From: Bacteroidia bacterium
Lineage (GTDB): Bacteria; Bacteroidota; Bacteroidia; JABDFU01
Direction: 5' to 3'
Length of the DNA stretch: 9,639 nucleotides
NCBI GenBank assembly: GCA_020849195.1
Contig: JADLGT010000247.1
Coordinates: 1-9,639, forward strand
Of the stretch, positions 1-6,070 are shown piece after piece; the stretch's first letter is position 1; every line of letters begins with the position of its first letter. Below the pieces are notes generated by a model, which did no database searches, was not told the DNA's origin, and saw nothing but the letters and a program-made list of their open reading frames with translations. A program made the position numbers and the translations under genes.

Positions 1-1314
1 ATATACAAAAACCGTCAGTACGGGACCGAACAGTTCCTCGCACATGGTAACATAATACGGGTCTTTAGAAAGTATTAGTGTAGGTTCAATAAAATACCCT
101 TTCGATTTATTGTATTTTCCGCCGGATAGCAGCTGTACTTTTTTATCTTTTTTAGCTCTGTCAATGTATCCTGCTAATTTGTCGAAGGATTTCTCATCAA
201 TAACAGCATTAATAAAATTTGTAAAATCTTCAGTAGGTCCCATCTTGAATGATTTCATTTCGGCTAAGAGCATGTCTTTTACTTTTGGCCAAATACTTTT
301 GGGTATGTAGGCTCGCGATGCAGCCGAACATTTTTGTCCTTGATATTCGAACGCGCCACGGGCAAGGGCAGTAACCAACACTTTCAAATCGGCAGTAGGA
401 TGCGCAATGATGTAATCTTTTCCACCGGTTTCGCCAACAATGCGCGGATACGATTTATACAAGTGGATATTATTACCTATAGTTTTCCAAACGTTGCGGA
501 ACACTTCGGTTGAACCGGTAAAATGTATGCCGGAAAAATCGGGGTGCGAAAAAATAACATCTCCGGCCTCGGGTCCCGATACATATATTAAATTGATGAC
601 ACCCGGAGGCAGTCCGGCTTTGATAAATACTTCCATGAGTACATTGGCAGAATAAATAGCCGAGTTAGCCGGTTTCCACACTACCACGTTACCCATCATG
701 GCACACGAAGTAGGCAGGTTGCCTGCAATAGCAGTGAAGTTGAAAGGAGTAAGCGCGAAAACAAAACCCTCAAGAGGGCGTTGTTCAACACGATTCCATA
801 CGCCCGAGCCGGAAACAGACAGTGGTTGTTGCTTGTAAATTTCGCTCATGTATTGCACGTTGAAGCGAAGGAAGTCAGCCATTTCGCAAGCTGAATCGAT
901 TTCGGCCTGCATAACATTTTTCGATTGGGCCAACATGGTAGCTGCATTTATTTTTGCCCGAAAAGGACCTGCAATAAGGTCGGCTGCTTTTAAAAAGATG
1001 GCTGCACGCTGTTCCCACGGTAATTTTTCCCAGCTTTTTTTTGCGGCAAGTGCTGCTTTAATAGCCAGCTTTACGTGCATTTTATCGCCGGCATGGTAAT
1101 GACCCAATGTGTGTTTGTGATCGTGGGGCGGAGCCATCCGTATTTTTTTTCCGGTTCTTATTTCTTTACCGCCTATATACATGGGAGCATCTGTTTGAGT
1201 AGCACGAAGCTGAGCGAGCATGGTCTGTAGCTCTTTGCGTTCGGCCGAACCGGGTGCGTAGTTTTTTACGGGTTCGTTTACGGCTATTGGTACATTAAAA
1301 AATCCTGTAGGCAT
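1..1314 (-). CDS. pruA: L-glutamate gamma-semialdehyde dehydrogenase (delta-1-pyrroline-5-carboxylate dehydrogenase), C-terminus cut by window edge
   Basis: This enzyme oxidises L-glutamate 5-semialdehyde to glutamate with NAD+, the second step of proline catabolism, in the cytoplasm. I translated the minus strand from the ATG at 1314; the frame stays open for 438 codons to position 1. Aldehyde dehydrogenase landmarks are in order: TPFNFT with the oxyanion Asn at about residue 192, WKPA with the cofactor-binding Lys at 214, FTGST at 265-269, VGETGGKD with the general-base Glu at 295, and GQKCSAASR with the nucleophile Cys at 329. EELFGP lies just before the edge. The Asn-Glu-Cys spacings (103 and 34) equal those of human ALDH4A1 (N211, E314, C348), which separates this from generic aldehyde dehydrogenases. 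The family is about 540 residues long, so roughly 100 C-terminal residues are missing. It is a stand-alone form: no PutA-type proline dehydrogenase domain precedes it. It starts 46 bp after the C40 peptidase gene and may be co-transcribed with it. Confidence 0.96.
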   Translation of the reverse strand, partial: MPTGFFNVPIAVNEPVKNYAPGSAERKELQTMLAQLRATQTDAPMYIGGKEIRTGKKIRMAPPHDHKHTLGHYHAGDKMHVKLAIKAALAAKKSWEKLPWEQRAAIFLKAADLIAGPFRAKINAATMLAQSKNVMQAEIDSACEMADFLRFNVQYMSEIYKQQPLSVSGSGVWNRVEQRPLEGFVFALTPFNFTAIAGNLPTSCAMMGNVVVWKPANSAIYSANVLMEVFIKAGLPPGVINLIYVSGPEAGDVIFSHPDFSGIHFTGSTEVFRNVWKTIGNNIHLYKSYPRIVGETGGKDYIIAHPTADLKVLVTALARGAFEYQGQKCSAASRAYIPKSIWPKVKDMLLAEMKSFKMGPTEDFTNFINAVIDEKSFDKLAGYIDRAKKDKKVQLLSGGKYNKSKGYFIEPTLILSKDPYYVTMCEELFGPVLTVFVY

Positions 1315-1360
1315 AAGTATAAATTTGAGGTATGAGAATAAATAGTATGACCGGATAAAT

Positions 1361-2140
1361 TTAAATAAATGTGCGAATAATTCTTAATTGGTGCGAGTAA
1401 ACATTTTTTTCTTCATTAAAAATTCCATAATGATCGAGTTTGTCAATACGCACACAACCCGAAGCATGAATAATTTTATTGTTTCCGAGCACAATGCCAA
1501 CGTGTGTAATTTTTCCCGCATCATTGTCAAAAAAAGCGAGGTCGCCGGGTCGAGCTTCGTCAATAAAATCAATAGCTTTGCCCATGGCAGCCTGCTGCGA
1601 GGCATCGCGCAATAAATTTATACCGTTGAGTTTGTAAACCAGTTGGGTAAATCCCGAACAATCAATTCCAAAAGGCGATCGCCCGCCCCATAAATACGGC
1701 GTGTTGAGGTACAAATAGGCGTATTCGAGTATGGATGTGCGTGTGTGTTTTTTTACTGCGGGTTTGATGACTTGTCCTTCATAAATAAATTTTGATTTTA
1801 GTAATTCAAATTTATTGTTACGCAGGGCAGGCAATGTACTGCCAAGTACAATCGGAAAAATTTTTTCATCGGTTACATTGCTTAGCGGATGAATTAATTC
1901 TCCTGCAAGGCAAGCAGCTTCTTTAGTTAATTTCGAGAATATTTTTTGAGGTAAAGGTTCGTACTGTTTTTTGTCGATCCATGAAATATAGCCGTCGAAA
2001 TGATTTTTTATTTTAATCCATTTTTTTTGTTCAAATAAAATTTCAAATGTTTCGCCAAACAGCAGTTGGGTAACCATTTCGCTACGGTCGGATGCGGATT
2101 TACGGCAGGGCACAACGCTTAAATTACAAATACCAAACAT
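1361..2140 (-). CDS. C40 family (NlpC/P60) cysteine peptidase with SH3-like N-terminal region
   Basis: The 259-residue protein is a probable endopeptidase acting on peptidoglycan stem peptides, next to D-glutamate. Residues 1-65 look like a bacterial SH3 domain (GICNLSVVP, QLLFGE, WIKIK, GYISWI), and about 65-128 may be a second, weaker SH3-like segment. The catalytic NlpC/P60 domain spans about 134-259: YLWGGRSPFGIDCSGF with Cys161, ITHVGIVLG with His213, and IIHASG with His225 as the likely third polar residue. ARPGDLAFF (196-204) is the usual strand before the catalytic His. No signal peptide or lipobox is visible: the protein begins MFGICNLSVV, a start I recall from Bacteroidota homologues, which also supports this ATG. 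That layout resembles YkfC-type enzymes that trim imported muropeptides in the cytosol, but the location is inferred. It lies 46 bp upstream of pruA and 115 bp downstream of the repeat-protein gene. Confidence 0.93.
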   Translation of the reverse strand: MFGICNLSVVPCRKSASDRSEMVTQLLFGETFEILFEQKKWIKIKNHFDGYISWIDKKQYEPLPQKIFSKLTKEAACLAGELIHPLSNVTDEKIFPIVLGSTLPALRNNKFELLKSKFIYEGQVIKPAVKKHTRTSILEYAYLYLNTPYLWGGRSPFGIDCSGFTQLVYKLNGINLLRDASQQAAMGKAIDFIDEARPGDLAFFDNDAGKITHVGIVLGNNKIIHASGCVRIDKLDHYGIFNEEKNVYSHQLRIIRTFI

Positions 2141-2255
2141 GGCAAAGGGTTATGAGATGATGCTTTTTAACACTTGGGTTTTATGTTCATGACGCTGTGC
2201 GAAAACTATTCATGATCCTTTCTAATGTACTAAATATTTTTGAACGAAATTCTGT

Positions 2256-2678
2256 TTATTTGTACGGCGATGGTGTGCCGAGTTTAAAAATATTCATTCC
2301 TTCGTCTCCTTCTCTTCGTATTTTCGACTGCATTTTCAGCGCCATATTTATGTAATGCTCTAGGTTTGCCTTCTTCAAAAACAAAATAGCATTTTCATCA
2401 CCATTAATAATGTTAGCGGCAGCAGCCCAGTGAAAAGCTTTTTTTTGGAGCAGCAAATCAAAGGCCTTGGCATCTTCCCAAACGGCGTTAATAAATGCCG
2501 CAAGTATAAAATGTTTGTTCACCAATAGCCACTCTAAACATTTTAAATCTCGGCTTACACCTTCTTTCAGCAAAGTAAGTTCTTTGTAGTTATGCTGTAT
2601 AAGAAAATTGAAGGCAAGGGTATCGTTAGTGTCGATATACTTTGTAAGATTTTCTATGGCTTCTTTAGGATAATTCAA
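2256..2678 (-). CDS. Hypothetical protein with four 25-residue helical repeats, TTG start
   Basis: I do not recognise a function. The 140-residue product has no signal peptide or membrane segment and is probably cytoplasmic. Residues 20-119 divide into four consecutive 25-residue units, each with an aliphatic/aromatic core near positions 4-8, a second hydrophobic or aromatic patch near 13-19 (for example HFILAAFINA, AFHWAAAANI), and the first three ending in Asp. This predicts a small alpha-helical solenoid. The tail (120-140) is short and charged (RREGDEG), ending NIFKLGTPSPYK. The start is TTG at 2676-2678. Reading upstream in frame there is no ATG or GTG before a TAA that falls inside the end of the receptor gene, and the next in-frame ATG is near the C-terminus, so TTG (or a rarer codon just upstream) must be used if the gene is real. 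It begins 25 bp after the TonB-dependent receptor stop, so it is probably translated from the same transcript. I have an impression of similar Bacteroidota proteins of unknown role, which I cannot confirm here. Confidence 0.78.
   Translation of the reverse strand: MNYPKEAIENLTKYIDTNDTLAFNFLIQHNYKELTLLKEGVSRDLKCLEWLLVNKHFILAAFINAVWEDAKAFDLLLQKKAFHWAAAANIINGDENAILFLKKANLEHYINMALKMQSKIRREGDEGMNIFKLGTPSPYK
2322..2621 (-). repeat. Four tandem degenerate 75-bp (25-residue) coding repeats
   Basis: These encode residues 20-44, 45-69, 70-94 and 95-119 of the small hypothetical protein. The repeat is visible only at protein level: aligned column by column with no gaps, the units share a hydrophobic pair at positions 4 and 6-8, a hydrophobic or aromatic residue at 15, small or aliphatic residues at 16-19, and (in the first three) a closing Asp. 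Nucleotide identity between units is low, which indicates an old duplication rather than a recent expansion. Confidence 0.65.
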
Positions 2679-2703
2679 CGTAATTAATTTTACAAATTTC
2701 AGT

Positions 2704-5235
2704 TCAAAATTTTATGATAATGCGTAAGTTAATTCGGCGATAAGTGAGGTAATTGGGAATGGCGTAGGTACGGTTAGTTACGTCTTTAATCCAGTAGTAA
2801 GATATGGTATTGTTTATTTGCAGCAGGTTATATACTTCCAATCCCATCCAAACCGATTTTAAATTATGAAAAGGATTGTGTTGCGGTAATTTTTTATTTT
2901 CTTTTAGGAGCTGATACGAAAAGCCTATGTCAACTCTTCTGTAAGGAGGCATACGTAGTGTGTCTTTATAACGCTGATAGGTTGGAGGCCCAAAGGGTAA
3001 TGACGAACCGAACAATAAACTAAGGTTCATTTTAAAATCAGGCAATTTAGGCAAGTAGTCTTGAAAGAAAAGCCGGAAGTTAACCAACTGATCGGTGGGG
3101 CGCGGAATGTAACCAATGTCGTGCCGAACACTATCTACTTTTACGATGTTGTTGGTATAGCCGGCAACAATCTTTTGTCCATCACGGTTGGAGTAGTCGT
3201 AATAAAAATCGCCATTTATATTTTCTTTGGTTTGCATAATTGACATGCTGAACCACGATTCGATCCCTTTTACAAATTCGCCGTTAATTTTAAAATCCAT
3301 CCCGGTGGCGTAGCCATGTGCGTTGTTGTTGGCGAAATACCGTATGCGCACATTGTCGATTTGGTAGGGTATAATATCGTTAAGCGCTTTGTAATAGGCT
3401 TCCGACACAAATTTAAACGGGCGTCCCCACAGTTTAAAATTATAATCGCTAGCCAACACAAAGTGAAGTGCTTGTTGGGCTTTTACATTGGGATGTACAA
3501 TGCCATTCATATCGCGAAGCTCGCGATAAAAAGGAGGCTGATAATAAAAACCGCTTGATGCCCTGAAAAGAAAATCGCGTTTCCAGTTAGGTTTAAAAGC
3601 AAATGTTGCACGAGGGCTTACAACGGTTTGTTTATTCAAGTCCCAGTAGTTGGCGCGCAATCCGCCGGTGAGCGTAATAGCCGAAGTGTCTTTGAGTTCT
3701 TTTTTCCAAATATATTCACCGTATCCCATAAGCCGGTCGGACGAAAGTGTATTTTTTGATTTAACCGAAGTTTGCAGATTAATTTCGGTAAGGCTGTTTT
3801 GTGGAAGCGAATAGCCGGCCGAGTCAACGTAATTCCATTCGCCAAACTGATCGTTTATTAATTCTCGCTGCGCCTTTGCACCCCAAAGCAATAAATTTTT
3901 CCCAATGGTGTAAGTGCCTTTGTGTTGAACATTTATTACTGTGGCATCAAAATAATTTCGGCCATGGTTCAAGTAAGTGCCAACACCTAAGTTAGCTTTT
4001 ACTTGACCAAATGTAGGTTTCCCAAAATCTGTTTCGAGTTGATCGATATAATATTGTCCCATTATATCGAAGGTTTCCTGCTCCGAAGTGCGGTAGGTAG
4101 AAGAGATAAATTTTAGGTTTAGCTTGCTGTTGGGATGATAAATAGCAGACACCGCTCCCTGCCCGGTTTGAAACCTGTCCACTTCCTGCCCGTCGAAGTA
4201 AACCATCAGTCGTAATGCTTCGTTAACCGTACCAAAATCAGTTTGGCGGGTTTGAGGAACCACATTATATCTGTTGTTCGAATACATTCCCAAAAAATCA
4301 AGTTCCCATTTATCGTTTATATCATAAGTTAAAAATGTTTGCACATCAACAAACGATGGCCGGTAGTCGCCTTTTATATCTGTATTACCCAGCAGATATT
4401 GGTTAGTTTTATAACGTGCGCCCATCAACCATGTAAACCGGAAATCTTTTGAAGCCCCTTCCAGATGTGCATTTCCTCCCAGCAGGCTGCCCGATGCACT
4501 ACCGTTAAATTTACGCGGGCGCCGGTATTGTACATCAAGTACCGAAGAAAGTTTATCGCCATATTTGGCTTCAAATCCTCCGGCAGAAAACAAGATTGAC
4601 GAAACTAAGTCGCTGTTCACAAAACTTAAGCCTTCTTGTTGACCCGACCGTACAAGAAAGGTGCGATAGACTTCTATGTCATTTACATACACTAAGTTCT
4701 CGTCGTAGTTTCCTCCGCGAACAGAATAACCCGAACTAAGCTCGCTGCGACTGGACACACCCGGCTGAGAAAAAAGAAGGGTATTAAAATCGCCTGAAGC
4801 GCTGGGGATATACGACACAATTTTAGGGTCGAGGCGTGTTGTTCCTGTTGCACGCGAGTTGTCCGACACCTCGGCATCGCGCAAAGTTATTTTTGCGTTT
4901 AGTGCAAGTACAGGTTTAAATTCGTAACGCTCGCCGGCTTTAAGATTTATCGTTGTTTTTAGTTGAATATAACTTAGGTTTGAAAATACAATCACAAGCT
5001 CTATTCCGGCCGGAATAGTGTATTCGTAATTGCCATCCTTATCGGAATAAACCGGCGAAAGGGAAGTACCGAGTACGGAAATCTGCACATCTTCAACAGG
5101 CTCATTTTCTTTATTTACAATTTTACCATAAATGCTTGCCGTGTTTTGTGCACGAAGAGAAATGGTAAAAAAAATAAAAGCTATACAGTAAGATGTAAAT
5201 AAGCGAGGTAATGTATTTATATTTCTTGCAGACAT
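2704..5235 (-). CDS. TonB-dependent outer-membrane receptor with N-terminal carboxypeptidase-regulatory-like domain
   Basis: The 843-residue protein is a probable 22-strand outer-membrane barrel importing a substrate with TonB-ExbBD energy. Residues 1-29 form a signal peptide (hydrophobic YCIAFIFFTISL, cleavage likely after LRA before Gln30). Residues about 33-115 are a carboxypeptidase-regulatory-like beta-sandwich (SIYGKIVNKENEPVEDV, then DKDGNYEYTIPAG), an N-terminal extension typical of Bacteroidota receptors. The plug follows at about 140-240, with YSVRGGNYDENLVYVNDIEV and FSAGGFEAKYGDKLSSVLDV as landmarks. The rest is alternating amphipathic strands ending in a C-terminal Phe (LRIIIKF), the usual outer-membrane assembly signal. 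No SusD-like lipoprotein gene is adjacent, so this is not a SusCD pair and the substrate is unknown. The ATG at 5235 directly precedes the signal peptide. It lies 68 bp downstream of the secreted 223-residue protein and 25 bp upstream of the repeat protein. Confidence 0.94.
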   Translation of the reverse strand: MSARNINTLPRLFTSYCIAFIFFTISLRAQNTASIYGKIVNKENEPVEDVQISVLGTSLSPVYSDKDGNYEYTIPAGIELVIVFSNLSYIQLKTTINLKAGERYEFKPVLALNAKITLRDAEVSDNSRATGTTRLDPKIVSYIPSASGDFNTLLFSQPGVSSRSELSSGYSVRGGNYDENLVYVNDIEVYRTFLVRSGQQEGLSFVNSDLVSSILFSAGGFEAKYGDKLSSVLDVQYRRPRKFNGSASGSLLGGNAHLEGASKDFRFTWLMGARYKTNQYLLGNTDIKGDYRPSFVDVQTFLTYDINDKWELDFLGMYSNNRYNVVPQTRQTDFGTVNEALRLMVYFDGQEVDRFQTGQGAVSAIYHPNSKLNLKFISSTYRTSEQETFDIMGQYYIDQLETDFGKPTFGQVKANLGVGTYLNHGRNYFDATVINVQHKGTYTIGKNLLLWGAKAQRELINDQFGEWNYVDSAGYSLPQNSLTEINLQTSVKSKNTLSSDRLMGYGEYIWKKELKDTSAITLTGGLRANYWDLNKQTVVSPRATFAFKPNWKRDFLFRASSGFYYQPPFYRELRDMNGIVHPNVKAQQALHFVLASDYNFKLWGRPFKFVSEAYYKALNDIIPYQIDNVRIRYFANNNAHGYATGMDFKINGEFVKGIESWFSMSIMQTKENINGDFYYDYSNRDGQKIVAGYTNNIVKVDSVRHDIGYIPRPTDQLVNFRLFFQDYLPKLPDFKMNLSLLFGSSLPFGPPTYQRYKDTLRMPPYRRVDIGFSYQLLKENKKLPQHNPFHNLKSVWMGLEVYNLLQINNTISYYWIKDVTNRTYAIPNYLTYRRINLRIIIKF

Positions 5236-5278
5236 ATTTATTTTAAAGTTGAAGAAACCGAGTGTTTACTAATCAATT

Positions 5279-5300
5279 CTGTTATCCAACTTTTTAACAG
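5279..5300. repeat. Short inverted repeat between the secreted-protein and receptor genes
   Basis: CTGTTA at 5279-5284 is mirrored by TAACAG at 5295-5300 with a 10-bp spacer. It sits in the 68-bp gap just downstream of the secreted-protein stop. The stem is short and AT-rich and is not followed by a strong T-run, so it is at most a weak pause or processing hairpin, or an operator. A chance match is quite possible. Confidence 0.25.
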
Positions 5301-5303
5301 GGG

Positions 5304-5975
5304 CTAATCTTTTCTTTTAAAATCTCCTCTTTTCCATGCCTGAATAAATTGAGCCCACGCGATAGGATTGAGAATGCTGTACGATGGGTATAAATTAGTA
5401 GCATATAATCTACTGTAACGTTGTTCTATATTATATTTATAATTCATCGATCCGTCCATTGGGAGCGTATTGTATAATTCCTTCATATTGTCGTACGACA
5501 AATTTTTACGGGCACGATCAATGTCGTCTTCGGTAGAGTGTAATGACATGAACACCTGCTTAAACTGTTCGCGTGTAGGCCACGAAAACACTTCAATTGC
5601 CCTTAGCGTAATCGTATCCTTACGAAGCATTTGTATGAGTGAATAGCGATTGTTCGACAACGTATCGGGTATAATAAATTGCGCTTTAGCATAACCAACT
5701 TCCGAAAAAATAAGTGTATCGCCTTTTTGTGCAACAAAAGAAAAATAGCCAAAATAATCGGCTACCGTTCCGTGTTGTGTGTGTTTTACAAAAATATTGG
5801 TAAATGGTATAGGTCTTAAACTATCTACTTCAACTACCACACCCGAAAACTGTATTAGGCTTCTGTTGTTTAGCTGCGATTTTTGTTCGGCATCTGTAGT
5901 GTTCAACTTTGTTTGTGCTAAAGCCAAATTTGCATAAAGCAATAGGAATGGAATAATAAGTGATGGAATTTTCAT
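5304..5975 (-). CDS. Secreted carboxypeptidase-regulatory-like domain protein
   Basis: The 223-residue exported protein has no recognised enzymatic function. Residues 1-20 are a signal peptide (IIPFLLLYANLALA, cleavage before Gln21). There is no lipobox Cys, so it is probably periplasmic or outer-membrane associated. Residues about 42-118 form a carboxypeptidase-regulatory-like beta-sandwich (FSGVVVEVDSLRPIPFTNIF, DYFGYFSFVAQKGDTLIFSEVGY), seen as an N-terminal module in many Bacteroidota envelope proteins. The C-terminal 90 residues are distinct, with WPTREQFKQVF, DDIDRARKNLS, MKELYNTLPMDGSMNYKYNIEQ and a close NPIAWAQFIQAWKRGDFKRKD. I recall this tail from other Bacteroidota proteins but know no function for it. 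It is the first gene of the minus-strand group, 68 bp ahead of the TonB-dependent receptor, which suggests a shared transcript and possibly a shared envelope role (inference). The ATG at 5975 is the only start that gives an intact signal peptide. Confidence 0.88.
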   Translation of the reverse strand: MKIPSLIIPFLLLYANLALAQTKLNTTDAEQKSQLNNRSLIQFSGVVVEVDSLRPIPFTNIFVKHTQHGTVADYFGYFSFVAQKGDTLIFSEVGYAKAQFIIPDTLSNNRYSLIQMLRKDTITLRAIEVFSWPTREQFKQVFMSLHSTEDDIDRARKNLSYDNMKELYNTLPMDGSMNYKYNIEQRYSRLYATNLYPSYSILNPIAWAQFIQAWKRGDFKRKD

Positions 5976-5992
5976 TGATAAACAGTTGACAT

Positions 5993-6000
5993 CAAAGTTA
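5993..6000 (-). promoter_or_regulatory. Candidate Bacteroidota -7 box (TAACTTTG) for the minus-strand group
   Basis: Read on the minus strand, TAACTTTG is an exact match to the TAnnTTTG -7 consensus of Bacteroidota primary-sigma promoters. It lies 17 bp ahead of the ATG at 5975, giving a leader of roughly a dozen bases. No exact TTTG or TTG -33 element sits at the usual 17-23 bp upstream, only TTTTAC at 6022-6027, so the promoter is incomplete by consensus. Confidence 0.45.
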
Positions 6001-6009
6001 CAAATAACC

Positions 6010-6039
6010 TTTGTTTTACAGGTAAAATATGTAAATTAG
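6010..6039 (+). promoter_or_regulatory. Candidate Bacteroidota promoter for the T9SS cargo gene
   Basis: A TTTG -33 element at 6010-6013 is followed after 18 bp by TAAATTAG at 6032-6039, which matches TAnnTTTG in five of its six fixed positions (A in place of the last T). Predicted initiation near 6045 leaves a leader of about 25 bases before the ATG at 6071. This core overlaps the region upstream of the divergent minus-strand -7 box. Confidence 0.4.
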
Positions 6040-6070
6040 TAGCCCAAAAACTGTTACTTAAAACTTCACA

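Noticed and set aside
110..1099. Three plus-strand open frames of 66-83 codons
   Set aside because: They lie antisense to pruA, whose catalytic motifs are intact on the minus strand; none shows protein-like motifs.
2141..2255. Possible promoter ahead of the C40 peptidase (TAGTTTTC on the minus strand near 2200)
   Set aside because: The last base of the -7 box is wrong and no TTTG or TTG lies at the right distance, so it is no better than chance in AT-rich DNA.
3061..4877. Several plus- and minus-strand open frames of 60-80 codons inside the receptor gene
   Set aside because: All overlap the continuous 843-residue receptor frame in other registers and have no recognisable features.
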